Assembly (NCBI GenBank): GCA_022763185.1
Contig: JALEGL010000006.1
Span: 366,838 to 430,837, forward strand
Length of the DNA stretch: 64,000 nucleotides
From: a bacterium
Lineage (GTDB): Bacteria; Bdellovibrionota_G; JALEGL01
Direction: 5' to 3'
Below the pieces are notes generated by a model. That model was not told the origin of the DNA and did no database searches. It saw only the letters and a list, made by a program, of their open reading frames with translations. Of the stretch, positions 36,444 to 45,883 are shown one piece after another. The stretch's first letter is position 1, and each line of letters begins with the position of its first letter. The translations under genes were made by a program, and so were the position numbers.

Positions 36444-37386
36444 ATCTGTTTTGTTGACAGTCTGTGCAGTTTTTTTGCCTTTGCTCTGTTCTGCCAAGGC
36501 CAAGTATCATACAGTAGATAAAGCTCTCTGGCAGAAGGCGGTTGAAACAGTTCAGTCTGAGTTAAAGAAAAAACAAAAAAAACGTCCATACAAAGGGAAA
36601 ATAAAAGATGCCCAAATTGATGCCTTAAGTGCAGACAAGATCTTTTTTCAAAAAGTAGCTTTAAAATTTAAACTTATGAATCATATCATGGGGGCCCCTA
36701 GAGGTGATATTTTAGATTCATATATCAATAAACAGTCACAAAAAAGGATTAAAAGTTTTTTACAGCAACACCAGAGAGCTTTTGAAGATAGTGAAAAAAA
36801 ATATCAGGTCAATGCAACCGGTATAGCAGGTGTGCTCTATATTGAAACCGCCTACAATGCATCGTATATTCAGTATTATCCTGTATTAGAAAGTTTATTA
36901 ACTTTGGCAGCTTTAGTGGATGATAGCTATAGAAATAATATTATTGATCAAACGATGCAATTATCAAAAGCTTACTCACCCAGTAAGAAGTGGCAAGAAA
37001 GAAGTGCTTGGGAGAACAGGGCTAAAAAAATTGGTCAACAATGGTTGCAAGAGTTGGCCGCTTTATTGTTTTTGGCAAATAAATTGTCTTGGGATCAGGC
37101 TTTTGTTAACGGCTTAGAAGGCTCGTGGGCAGGAGCCATTGGTTATAGTCAGTTTATGCCTGCAACAGCCATGCAGCATGTAAAATCAAAAGACTTTGAT
37201 TTTTGGAACTGGGCAGATTCAATTGAATTTACAGCAAAAAAACTGTCTAAACATCAGTGGCATAAAGACCCCCGCAAAGCTTTATTGAAGTACAATCAAG
37301 TGTCTTGGTACGCAGAGGTGATCTTAGCCATTCATGAAAAGCTCAATCCATGGTGGGAAAAGCTATCCGCTAAACCTACAGTTTAA
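36436..37386 (+). CDS. Lytic murein transglycosylase, MltB-like
   Basis: 316 aa. Signal peptide ending LLCSAKA, Lys-rich linker, then the SLT-2/MltB domain: ATGIAGVLYIETAYNASYIQ with catalytic Glu in IET, LLFLANKLSWDQAFVNGLEG, SWAGAIGYSQFMPATAMQH and WNWADSIEFTAKKLSKHQWH. It cleaves peptidoglycan glycan chains with 1,6-anhydro product formation, in the periplasm. No lipobox, so probably soluble. Overlaps the 3' end of the convergent dedA by 4 nt. Confidence 0.85.
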   Translation: MHKSVLLTVCAVFLPLLCSAKAKYHTVDKALWQKAVETVQSELKKKQKKRPYKGKIKDAQIDALSADKIFFQKVALKFKLMNHIMGAPRGDILDSYINKQSQKRIKSFLQQHQRAFEDSEKKYQVNATGIAGVLYIETAYNASYIQYYPVLESLLTLAALVDDSYRNNIIDQTMQLSKAYSPSKKWQERSAWENRAKKIGQQWLQELAALLFLANKLSWDQAFVNGLEGSWAGAIGYSQFMPATAMQHVKSKDFDFWNWADSIEFTAKKLSKHQWHKDPRKALLKYNQVSWYAEVILAIHEKLNPWWEKLSAKPTV

Positions 37387-38027
37387 ACTAGGTCTTTAGG
37401 TTTATTTTTTTTAAAGAATCTAAAAAGCAAGGCAATTAAAACAACGAGGGCAATGACCGCCAAGGCAATGCCAGTCAGAGAGCTTTGATACTGTTGTATA
37501 AACAGTTTAACTTGACTCAATTCACCATCAAATTTCTTTAAAAGCAGTATAGAGCACAACATAAAAAGACTGACACTGATCATGGATGCAATTAAATCAT
37601 ATACAATAAACTTGTTTCTTGGCATTCTTAAAATGCCAGAGCTTAAAAAAATAGCAGACCTTACGCCCAATAATAGTCTACCAAGGATAATGACTTTGTA
37701 GCCATAACGATGAATGTAATGACTGATTTTATGCATGGTATTTTCATTGAAGTTTTGTTTAAAGAAGGGGTGTTGAAAAATCTTAAATCCTAAGTATTTT
37801 CCAATGCTGTATAAACAAAAGTCTGCAGTAGAAATAGCAAAAATAGCCATGATAAGCCATACAGGGCTAACAATGCGCTCTTGATAGTAAAGAACAGATA
37901 AAAATAAAAGAGCAATTTCTTCCGGGATGGGGATACCAATTCCGCTAACCATCAAGCTTGTGTATATAGCGAGTAGCCACACATAAGTGTTGGCATTTGC
38001 CATAAAATCTAAAGACGCTTCAAACAT
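37383..38027 (-). CDS. DedA family (VTT/SNARE-associated) membrane protein
   Basis: 214 aa, about five hydrophobic segments. GIGIPIPEEIALLFLSVLYY (acidic EE site) and VIILGRLLLGVRSAIFLSSG (arginine site of the DedA motif) are conserved. DedA proteins include lipid flippases for undecaprenyl phosphate or phosphatidylethanolamine, in the inner membrane. Cytoplasmic Lys-rich tail FFKKNKPKDLV. Confidence 0.88.
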   Translation of the reverse strand: MFEASLDFMANANTYVWLLAIYTSLMVSGIGIPIPEEIALLFLSVLYYQERIVSPVWLIMAIFAISTADFCLYSIGKYLGFKIFQHPFFKQNFNENTMHKISHYIHRYGYKVIILGRLLLGVRSAIFLSSGILRMPRNKFIVYDLIASMISVSLFMLCSILLLKKFDGELSQVKLFIQQYQSSLTGIALAVIALVVLIALLFRFFKKNKPKDLV

Positions 38028-38201
38028 AATTTTAAAGCACTCTAATGCTTTTTTTTAACAATAAGCAATGTTTTTATGAATTTTAATTGAAGCCCTAAAG
38101 CCAAGGGATGATGTGCTGTAAAGCCTAAGGCGTATCGGATAAAGACAATATGGTTTTGATATTAAAAAAGGGAATCTTTTTTTAAAATGTAAACTTTTTT
38201 A

Positions 38202-38230
38202 TTGATATGTAATAAAAGTTACGGTACGAT
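38202..38230 (+). promoter_or_regulatory. Promoter upstream of sigma-54 activator gene
   Basis: TTGATA (38202-38207), 17-bp spacer, TACGAT (38225-38230). The spacer holds TAATAAAAGTTACG, the same 14-mer as upstream of the HD-GYP regulator. A start near 38237 would make ATG 38239 leaderless; ATG 38275 has AAAGG before it. Confidence 0.45.
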
Positions 38231-38274
38231 AAAATTGTATGAATTCAAATACTTCTATAGAAAAGGTTCCCCAC

Positions 38275-39915
38275 ATGTCTGAAAACTCTAAACATAAAGA
38301 AGCAGGTCAAGCAAGTAGCTCTGAAAATATAAGCTTAAACTGGAAAAGGGTTGAGAACTTGCGTGTGACACGTAAACTGGTCAATGCTTTAAAAAACTTA
38401 GAAATTAAATCGTTGTATTTGGTGCCTGCCAATCGCAGAAAAGATGCAAGAAAAAAGTATCTGGGTTACGGCACAAAAAAGATGATGTTTGAAGCTGAAA
38501 TTAACTTTGTTTTGGATGAAAAATCAAAGTTGATTGAAAAAATAAAATCAAACCCTACAGCCTGGAACGACTATAAAAATGATTGTATTGAAACTTTGTC
38601 AGAAGCCTTAATTGCAGAAGATACCGTGGTTAAAGAAGATTCTCTTGGCTTTATTCAAATGGCATGTGGGGTAAGAATTAAAGATGAAGTCGTAGGGGTA
38701 TTAAGGTGTGATGGCATAGTCTCGGGAAAACCCAATGATTTAACCAATGCCAAAATTTTTGAACAGTTATCCAGCCTAAAAATAGACCAAAAAGAGTTTA
38801 AAGCCTTGGTCAAAACTTTGCCATTTTTTACCAGTGAAAAAGTTGCGGTGGTGAGTAATGTATTGACCATGCTCAGTGAAGAAATTGGTTCATTCTTAGA
38901 AGAGTCCGTGAAAGAAAATGAATCAACGGCTGACTCTGGGCAACATAATCATAGTGGTTTGATTACACGTAATCCTATGATTTTAGAGATTATTCGGCAA
39001 ATAAAATTGATTGGTTCTTCGGATAGTTCAGTTATTATTTATGGAGAGTCAGGAACGGGTAAGGAGCTTATTGCCAATTTAATTCACAAAAATTCAACAC
39101 GTCAAAATAAGCCTTTTGTTACCATTAATTGTGCAGCATTAACTGAAACGATTTTAGAAGCTGAGTTGTTTGGTTATAAAAAAGGAGCCTTTACGGGGGC
39201 TGGGGCGGACAAAAAAGGTTTATTTGAGGTTGCAGATAAAGGCACCATCTTTCTCGATGAAGTAGGTGAGATGAGTTTATCCTTGCAAGTAAAAATATTG
39301 CGCTTAATTCAAGAAGGAACCTTCATGCGTGTGGGTGATACACAGATGCGTAAAGTAGATGTTAAGGTTGTATCAGCTACGCACCGAGACTTGCGACAAA
39401 TGATAGAGTTGGGAAAGTTTAGAGAAGATTTGTACTACCGTTTGGCTGTTGTAGAGTTATCTTTACCGCCTTTGAGAGATAGACAAAAAGATATTCCAAT
39501 TTTGGTCAACCACTTTTTACAGGAGTTTCAGAAAAAAACCCAAAAAAGTGAAATCACCTTATCCAGTGAAACCTTAAAAGTCCTAGAAGAATATTATTGG
39601 CCTGGAAACGTCAGAGAAATGAGAAACGAAATTGAGCGTTTGGTTGCTTTAAATCCAAGCAACAGCATGATTAAAACCAAAGACCTGTCAAAAAAGTTTT
39701 TCTATGAAAGTCACCCAGAAAGCATGTTGGTTAGCAATGAAAATGAAGAAGGCTTTATAAAAAAATTGGTGGATGACTTTGAGCGCAACTTGTTGTTAAA
39801 GTACTTGCGCAAGCATAAATGGAATAAAACGCAAGTAGCCAAACTTTGTGGGATCACCAGACAAGGCTTAAATAAAAAAATATCCAAGTATAATTTAGAT
39901 AGACGTAAATTTTGA
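38275..39915 (+). CDS. Sigma-54-dependent transcriptional activator (NtrC-type, no receiver domain)
   Basis: 546 aa from ATG 38275 (558 from 38239). An N-terminal GAF-like sensory region (to about residue 210) is followed by the AAA+ domain: GESGTGKELIANLIH (Walker A), GYKKGAFTGAGAD (sigma-54 contact loop), GTIFLDEVGEMSLSLQ (Walker B). The C-terminal Fis-type helix-turn-helix is NKTQVAKLCGITRQGLNKKI. It remodels RpoN polymerase at -24/-12 promoters; signal unknown. Overlaps the next gene by one base (TGATG). Confidence 0.9.
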   Translation: MSENSKHKEAGQASSSENISLNWKRVENLRVTRKLVNALKNLEIKSLYLVPANRRKDARKKYLGYGTKKMMFEAEINFVLDEKSKLIEKIKSNPTAWNDYKNDCIETLSEALIAEDTVVKEDSLGFIQMACGVRIKDEVVGVLRCDGIVSGKPNDLTNAKIFEQLSSLKIDQKEFKALVKTLPFFTSEKVAVVSNVLTMLSEEIGSFLEESVKENESTADSGQHNHSGLITRNPMILEIIRQIKLIGSSDSSVIIYGESGTGKELIANLIHKNSTRQNKPFVTINCAALTETILEAELFGYKKGAFTGAGADKKGLFEVADKGTIFLDEVGEMSLSLQVKILRLIQEGTFMRVGDTQMRKVDVKVVSATHRDLRQMIELGKFREDLYYRLAVVELSLPPLRDRQKDIPILVNHFLQEFQKKTQKSEITLSSETLKVLEEYYWPGNVREMRNEIERLVALNPSNSMIKTKDLSKKFFYESHPESMLVSNENEEGFIKKLVDDFERNLLLKYLRKHKWNKTQVAKLCGITRQGLNKKISKYNLDRRKF

Positions 39916-40694
39916 TGATTGAATTGCAACAACACAATGGAGAAACATTATCTTTGGCCAAGGTGCCACAGAAAATTGTTTCATTGGTCCCTAGCGTAAC
40001 AGAAACCATGATTGAATGGGGACAAACACCCATTGCAAGAACACAGTTTTGTATTTACCCCAAAGCCGCAGTAAAAATGATTCCGCATATCAAAGGTACA
40101 AAAAATCCTAACCTCAATGCAATCAAAGACTTAAATCCAGACTTGATTATTGCCAATAAAGAAGAAAACAGACCTGAAGATATTGATTGCTTGCAAAAAG
40201 ATTTTCCTGTTTGGATTAGCTATCCTGAAGATATAACGTCTACAATTAATTATATGAATGATTTGGCTAAGCTATGTCCAAATCATGAAAAAATTGAGGC
40301 TGATATTAAGAGCGTGAAACAGTATTTTTCAAAATTAAATAAAGACCCTAACAATCACAGGATTGCTTGTTTTATATGGAAAAAGCCATGGATGGTTGCT
40401 GCAGACCAAACTTATATATCAAGCTTAATTGAAAGTTATAGTAAAAATGCTTTTTCAGATTTACAGCGCTATCCAATGATTGATCTTCTTGATCTAAAAA
40501 AAAATGAAGTTACAAATGTTTTTTTGCTAACAGAGCCGTTTTGTTTTAACGATACACACAAGCAAGAGTTTGAAGATTTTTTTAATGAAAATAATCTTAA
40601 GATGTCAGTGTCAGTTTTAAATGGAGAAAATTTTACTTGGCCAGGGCCAAGATCAGTGCAAGCAATAGAAGAAATGAAAAGGGTTTTAAATTAA
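39915..40694 (+). CDS. Helical-backbone metal receptor / BtuF-like protein
   Basis: 259 aa. VPQKIVSLVPSVTETMIEWG and LNPDLIIANKEENRPEDIDC match the N-terminal lobe of periplasmic cobalamin/siderophore-binding proteins (BtuF fold), and the C-terminal lobe ends with WPGPRSVQAIEEMKR. There is no signal peptide, so as encoded it stays in the cytoplasm. Homologues of this length without a signal are known and have no proven role; cobalamin or metal binding is inferred. Coupled to the sigma-54 activator. Confidence 0.72.
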   Translation: MIELQQHNGETLSLAKVPQKIVSLVPSVTETMIEWGQTPIARTQFCIYPKAAVKMIPHIKGTKNPNLNAIKDLNPDLIIANKEENRPEDIDCLQKDFPVWISYPEDITSTINYMNDLAKLCPNHEKIEADIKSVKQYFSKLNKDPNNHRIACFIWKKPWMVAADQTYISSLIESYSKNAFSDLQRYPMIDLLDLKKNEVTNVFLLTEPFCFNDTHKQEFEDFFNENNLKMSVSVLNGENFTWPGPRSVQAIEEMKRVLN

Positions 40695-40712
40695 TATAGG
40701 GTTAAAAGAGTA

Positions 40713-42779
40713 ATGCAGCCAGTTAAATTTGGAAAATACATGTTGGTCGACATGATTGCATCAGGCGGGATGGCAGAGATCTATAAAGGCTTTGCTAAAA
40801 GTGCTGATAAAAAAATGTATTCCATTGCAATTAAGCGGATTTTACCTCAATTTGCCAAAGATGAAGAGTTTGTTGCCTTGTTACTAGATGAAGCAAAAGT
40901 GATGGTCTATATGAATCATCCTAATATTGTTTCTATTATAGAATTTGGTAAAGTGGATGAAAGCTACTACATTGCTATGGAGTATGTAGAGGGTCCAACG
41001 CTACAAAAACTATTTAAAAAAGTACGGGCAAAAAATGAGCTGCTGCCAGTCCCTATTGCGTTGTTTATTATCAGAGAAATAGCGCAAGGCTTAGGCTATG
41101 CTCACAGAAAACTAGATAGTGATGGCAATGCCATGAATATTGTGCATAGAGATATCAGCCCGGCCAATATTTTAATTTCTTTTGCTGGAGATGTTAAAAT
41201 TACAGACTTTGGTATATCCAAGGCAGCCAATCAAAATCATCATACACAAGTGGGGATTATCCGCGGTAAAACCGGTTATATGTCACCGGAACAGACCCGT
41301 GCTGGAATGGAGATTGATGGTCGCAGTGATTTGTTTTCTTTGGGCGTTATCATGTATGAGCTGCTTACGGGCAAACGTTTGTTTAAAGCAGATTCGGTTC
41401 CAAAAGCATTAAAAATGGTAAGAGAAGGTGAGATTCCTCCAATTAGTCAATTAAGACCCGGTCTCCCAGCCAGTTTAGAAAATATTGTTTACAGAGCATT
41501 GCAACGTAATCCCAGTGAACGGTTCCAAAGTGGTGAAGATTTTTGCGATGCTTTGAATGAGTTTTTAACCAAATACTCGGCAGCAAAAAACTTTACACGC
41601 GTCACACACAATGATTTGCAAAAATATGTTCATAATTACTTTGCGCATTCTATTGAAGAGACAAGAGCCTTTATGCAGCAATATGAAAATATTGAAGAAA
41701 CCATTTCTAGGCAAATGACTGCCTCAAAAAATATTGATAGAACATTAACTGAACCCAAAGTTTTGGTTGCAAATCCAAACTTTGACGGTGAAACACTCTC
41801 GTCAGGCGGTATGAATATAAGTCAGTTGGAAGACAGTATTGCCACTGGCGGTTCAGTGAGTCATATGGACTCATCTGGGACTTATACCAAAGCCAAAGAA
41901 GCAAAATATTCTTCAGGGTATTTGTGGGTAAAAAAACTTATGCTACCAGTTATGATTTTTGTTTTTACAGGAATCATTGTGGCTGGTTTTATGATGAAAA
42001 AAAATAAAAAGAAAAACATTTCAAGTGTGGAAATGCCAGTGTACTCAAATCCTGCAGGAGCTGAGATATATATAGATAATATACGTTGGCCAGATAAAAC
42101 ACCAACCAAGATAACGCTGTTAGAAAAAAAAGAAGTCACCATTTTGTTTAAAAAACAAGGTTATAAAAACTTAATCAGAGTTTTAAACCCTACGGAAGAC
42201 TCGCAATCACTTAATGTTACTTTAGAAGAAGGAAGCTCAGCGGGTACAAGGGGAACCGTTATTGTCTCAACCGATCCAAAAGGGGCAACAGTTTACCTGG
42301 ATGGAGAAAAAATTGATGGCACAACACCTTTAGAAGTAAAAGTGGCCATTGGTAAAGACAGTAAAATAACCATAGAAAAAAATGGTTACAAAACCGCACA
42401 AACCTATGTCAATATGGCTGAACTTGAAGTGATTGAAAAATCAATTGTTCTTTCCAGAGATGATACTAGACGTTACAGAGTAACACCACCCAAGGTTAAA
42501 CCTTTGCCCAAGCTTGGTGGAAAGGCATCAAAGAAACAACCGGTTGCTAGGATTAATCTTAGTGTGGCAACCTCGCCTTGGGCAGAAGTGTTTTTAGACG
42601 GAAAGAAAGTGGGGGTATCTCCTTTTGTAGGTTTAAAAGTTAAGCCAGGTCGTCATAAGATTCGTTTTGAAAATAAACAGTTTAATTTAAAACCCATGAC
42701 CGTGACGGTGACGTTTCCAAAAGGTACAGATATAAAGTGTATCTATGATCTTAATAAACGTAGCGGCAACTGTGAGTGA
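40713..42779 (+). CDS. Serine/threonine protein kinase with PEGA repeats
   Basis: 688 aa. Hanks-type kinase (about 5-275): GGMAEIYKGF glycine loop, AIKRILPQF Lys, IVHRDISPANILIS (HRD; Ser/Pro variant typical of myxobacterial kinases), TDFGISKA (DFG) and GYMSPEQTRAG. A linker, then one TM (LPVMIFVFTGIIVAGFMM, near 415) and three PEGA beta modules in the C-terminal half (for example NPAGAEIYIDN, DPKGATVYLDG, SPWAEVFLDG). Cytoplasmic kinase with an extracytoplasmic sensor or carbohydrate/surface-binding tail. Signal and substrates unknown. Confidence 0.92.
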   Translation: MQPVKFGKYMLVDMIASGGMAEIYKGFAKSADKKMYSIAIKRILPQFAKDEEFVALLLDEAKVMVYMNHPNIVSIIEFGKVDESYYIAMEYVEGPTLQKLFKKVRAKNELLPVPIALFIIREIAQGLGYAHRKLDSDGNAMNIVHRDISPANILISFAGDVKITDFGISKAANQNHHTQVGIIRGKTGYMSPEQTRAGMEIDGRSDLFSLGVIMYELLTGKRLFKADSVPKALKMVREGEIPPISQLRPGLPASLENIVYRALQRNPSERFQSGEDFCDALNEFLTKYSAAKNFTRVTHNDLQKYVHNYFAHSIEETRAFMQQYENIEETISRQMTASKNIDRTLTEPKVLVANPNFDGETLSSGGMNISQLEDSIATGGSVSHMDSSGTYTKAKEAKYSSGYLWVKKLMLPVMIFVFTGIIVAGFMMKKNKKKNISSVEMPVYSNPAGAEIYIDNIRWPDKTPTKITLLEKKEVTILFKKQGYKNLIRVLNPTEDSQSLNVTLEEGSSAGTRGTVIVSTDPKGATVYLDGEKIDGTTPLEVKVAIGKDSKITIEKNGYKTAQTYVNMAELEVIEKSIVLSRDDTRRYRVTPPKVKPLPKLGGKASKKQPVARINLSVATSPWAEVFLDGKKVGVSPFVGLKVKPGRHKIRFENKQFNLKPMTVTVTFPKGTDIKCIYDLNKRSGNCE

Positions 42780-42800
42780 TTTTTTAGCATAAAAATATAT

Positions 42801-42863
42801 TGATGTTTCAATACATCATAAAAAAGTTTTTTTTGTAGATTGTATGTGCTTTATGTACAATCT
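42801..42863 (+). promoter_or_regulatory. Two inverted repeats between kinase and prepilin genes
   Basis: TGATGT-ttcaat-ACATCA (42801-42818, perfect 6-bp stem followed by an A/T run, perhaps the kinase terminator) and AGATTGTA-N11-TACAATCT (42837-42863, perfect 8-bp arms), 13 bases before the prepilin ATG. The second could be a regulator operator or an RNA hairpin that controls prepilin translation. Confidence 0.4.
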
Positions 42864-42875
42864 TTAGAAGTTGTT

Positions 42876-43679
42876 ATGAGAAATTTAAAAAAAGAAAAAT
42901 TAAATGGATTTACATTGCTTGAGTTGATGGTAGCCATAGCTATAGGGAGTATACTGCTGGCCATAGCAATACCCGCATATTTAAACTACATTAAAAAATC
43001 AAAGTTATCTGAAGGTTATTTGATGTTACAAAAAATAGTTCATGGTGTCTATGCTACATATCATAAACCCCTATTGGTAAAAATTGATGGTGATACATAC
43101 TTTGGTGAAAATCGTTTTCCCTTGGGACATACGCCGTTGAATAATGTTGGATATATTCAAAATGGAACTCGTTATAGCAGTTATGCTCCAAAACCGGATA
43201 AAGATAATGAAATAAGAATTAAAATAGAAGATCCTGTGTGTTATGCTCAAGACAGTGTAGCTAAACGATGTGGAGCAATACAATCTTTTACTCCAAGTAT
43301 ATTTGATAACCTTGGTTTTGACTTACAAGTGGTTGGAGGAAATTATAAGTTTTTAACTGACTCCTACTTTATTCCAGTCATAAAAACCCATCAAGACTTG
43401 GTAAATATCTTAACAGCCGAGGGCCATCCTGCCGTTTATAGAAAAAATAACAGCTATGGTGTAGGAATTCATCACACAGCCATTGTCTCAGTGGTGGCTG
43501 ATTTGGATGGTGATTTAGACATGACCATAGGCACGGACAGGGTTTGTGCCAATAATGCGGCACGGTTTTCTTTACATTCACCTCGAGCAACCTATATTTC
43601 AAGAATATTGTACATTGATCAAAATACCGGTGAGTTAGAAAGCAGCGCTGGCCTTCTACAAGAAAACTTAGGTGAGTAA
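42876..43679 (+). CDS. Type IV pilin-like / type II secretion pseudopilin protein
   Basis: 267 aa. Prepilin peptidase site NG^FTLLELMVAIAIGSILLA with Glu5 conserved, preceded by a basic leader (MRNLKKEKL). The C-terminal globular region holds two Cys pairs (PVCYAQDSVAKRCG) and VADLDGDLDMTIG, an acidic, perhaps Ca-binding loop. Large for a major pilin, so more likely a minor pilin or pseudopilin. No other pilus genes are adjacent. ATG 42876 is chosen because the longer ORF start would fall in the upstream inverted repeat. Confidence 0.82.
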   Translation: MRNLKKEKLNGFTLLELMVAIAIGSILLAIAIPAYLNYIKKSKLSEGYLMLQKIVHGVYATYHKPLLVKIDGDTYFGENRFPLGHTPLNNVGYIQNGTRYSSYAPKPDKDNEIRIKIEDPVCYAQDSVAKRCGAIQSFTPSIFDNLGFDLQVVGGNYKFLTDSYFIPVIKTHQDLVNILTAEGHPAVYRKNNSYGVGIHHTAIVSVVADLDGDLDMTIGTDRVCANNAARFSLHSPRATYISRILYIDQNTGELESSAGLLQENLGE

Positions 43680-43769
43680 AAGCCTGTAACAACTGTTATC
43701 TAGTTAAAATGTTTCTAAACATATAAAGTCACTTTTAAATAAAATGTAAAAATATAGAGTTAAGATAAA

Positions 43770-45131
43770 TTAACCCCAAATTTTTTGCCACCAGCTTTTC
43801 TTTTTCTCTGACTTCTTTTCTTTAGGCTTTAAGTCTACTTTTTTACGAATATCATTGATATCCCAGCGGGTCAGATTGGCTAGGTTTTGTGCCCAATTTT
43901 CTTTTCTTAATTCAAGTTGATCAAAATAAGCTTTGGCTGCATTACACTCACTCACTTTACCTTTCCAAGGATGATGAATGATGTAGCGTGATTGAAAGTT
44001 TTGCTGATCTTGTGTTTCTTTAAAAACAATATCTTGAGGAAAAGTTTTATTATTGTAACGGGCGTGTAAACGAGTAACTTTTACTGGCTGAGCTTGTTGG
44101 GGCATCCTTCTAGGCATGATGGTTCCTGGATTGGGTTGAATAGGGTAGTTTTTTTTATCATCCAACCAAAATACACCCAGAGACTTAAGTTCTTCATTGC
44201 TTAAAGGATCGGCTGCACATGGATCACACCAGCCCATATCCCAAAAATATTCTGTAAAAATGCTTTGGCCGCCTTCTTTTTTAACTTGGGCAGAAAAGGT
44301 GTCTTTATAAAATTGAGCAAAGTCATTTTGCACATATTCTGGCAATTCAATATTACTGGGGAACTTAACGGTTCTATAATTGCTGGACTCAACACGGCCG
44401 TCTTTAGTCAAAATATAAATAATAATATCTTGATCACCTTTGGCATTGATGGTGCCCAAGCGTATAGGCAACATAAACTTGTTACTTTCAAAAGCAACTT
44501 GTAGTGGGTTAAGGTAACTCAAGCCTGTTTTGTTTTGTTCTTTGATATTGACTTTGGCCACAAAAAACTTCATCCCAGATTTTATATAAGGTTTTAAGGC
44601 TTTTTGTGCTTGATCGGGAATTTTATAACCATTTTGGGTAAGCCAGGTTTCTAGACCTTTGGATTCTTTTGCAGATAAAATAACAATATCATATTCACCA
44701 ACAGTATATTCTGCTTCCACTGTTACACCCAAACTTTTGGCAGAAGCTTTTCCTTTAGCCCTACCAAGCTGAGCAGTAGGCGCACTGCTCATTTCCATGG
44801 TTCGTCTGTATACTTGCTGACAGGGATTGCGATCAAAATATTCTACCAGACGCGGGGCTGTATAACTATCCAAGTGTTCAATGGTAGCCTTATCACCGAT
44901 ATGAATTTGATCTTTTTTAAGAACAGAAGGAACAGGAATAACAACAGCAAAATCTTTAAGGTCACCTTGATAATCATTCATCATACTGATGACTGTTTTG
45001 TTGTCGTGTCTAACCATAACAACTTTTGAGGCTTGGTTAAATAATTTTGCATCTGCTTTGGCAACATAAAAGCCACAAAAAGCATAAAGATTGCTGCTGA
45101 CAAACAATAAAACAAGTAAAATATTTTTCAT
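43770..45131 (-). CDS. DUF2330 secreted protein
   Basis: 453 aa. Signal peptide MKNILLVLLFVSSNLYAF, followed by CGFYVAKADAKLFNQASKVV and LKDFAVVIPVPSVLKKDQIH, which are DUF2330 hallmarks; further on, DIVILSAKESKGLETWL and MGWCDPCAADPLS (CxxC). Ends with a Lys-rich tail (KPKEKKSEKKKSWWQKIWG). The family is common in deltaproteobacteria and actinomycetes, with no known activity. Start ATG 45131, with TTGAGGAT in front. Confidence 0.82.
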   Translation of the reverse strand: MKNILLVLLFVSSNLYAFCGFYVAKADAKLFNQASKVVMVRHDNKTVISMMNDYQGDLKDFAVVIPVPSVLKKDQIHIGDKATIEHLDSYTAPRLVEYFDRNPCQQVYRRTMEMSSAPTAQLGRAKGKASAKSLGVTVEAEYTVGEYDIVILSAKESKGLETWLTQNGYKIPDQAQKALKPYIKSGMKFFVAKVNIKEQNKTGLSYLNPLQVAFESNKFMLPIRLGTINAKGDQDIIIYILTKDGRVESSNYRTVKFPSNIELPEYVQNDFAQFYKDTFSAQVKKEGGQSIFTEYFWDMGWCDPCAADPLSNEELKSLGVFWLDDKKNYPIQPNPGTIMPRRMPQQAQPVKVTRLHARYNNKTFPQDIVFKETQDQQNFQSRYIIHHPWKGKVSECNAAKAYFDQLELRKENWAQNLANLTRWDINDIRKKVDLKPKEKKSEKKKSWWQKIWG

Positions 45132-45222
45132 AGAAAAGATCCTCAAGGTAAGTTTAAAGAAATTTTAATATACCGCGTCTGAGCATTTATGCCAAAAAAT
45201 GCTATTTTTGAACCATAAAAAA

Positions 45223-45840
45223 TTAACGATTAGAAATAAGATCTTGGTGAATCAAGTCATCTTTATTCAAAAAAATTAAGGGCTTGTGAATATAACGCGC
45301 ACCTGGAATGTAAGGGAAAAGTATGCCCACACAGTCTTGGTTAAGGGTTACATTGATACTGCGGACTGTATTGTCTTGCCAGTTTCTTTGTGGAGGAGAA
45401 ATGCTTATAGGACTTTGAGTACAAGCAACAGGTCTATAAAAAAAGGCATCGAAGGCTTGGGCATTGTTAGATATGGGTGAGATTGACCCTAAAAAACGCT
45501 GACGTTGATAGGGTTTTGTCGGTTCATCAATCACCAATGAAAAGTAACTTTTTTTGTGCAAATCATCCGTGGCAAAGCGAATGTAGTTGTGTTTTAAAAT
45601 GGTGTTTTCTTGGCCTACCGCCAGCCATACACTGCTCTCAAGTTCTTTGTAAACTCCCAGCAGTCTGTTTTGATTTTGTGCAATGGCTTTTTGTTGCTGG
45701 ATATAGCTTTGGTTGTAACTCGGATTTTGGTAACTGGCTTGGGGTTGACTGGCAAAATTGTCATTGTCTGTGCAAGATAATAAGAGTAAAAGGGTGAAGC
45801 TAAAGCATAAAAAAGTAAATTTTCTAATAACGCATAGCAT
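45223..45840 (-). CDS. Lipoprotein of unknown function
   Basis: 205 aa. Signal peptide with lipobox LLLSC (Cys 23), a Gln/Asn/Tyr-rich linker, then a beta-rich domain with RFATDDLHKKSYFSLVIDEP and a CVGILFPYIPGARYI end. No family recognised. Separated from DUF2330 by 91 nt. Confidence 0.6.
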   Translation of the reverse strand: MLCVIRKFTFLCFSFTLLLLLSCTDNDNFASQPQASYQNPSYNQSYIQQQKAIAQNQNRLLGVYKELESSVWLAVGQENTILKHNYIRFATDDLHKKSYFSLVIDEPTKPYQRQRFLGSISPISNNAQAFDAFFYRPVACTQSPISISPPQRNWQDNTVRSINVTLNQDCVGILFPYIPGARYIHKPLIFLNKDDLIHQDLISNR

Positions 45841-45883
45841 TCTTCTTGAGTTACCACTAAGTTGATGTATTGTAAAGATTCAG

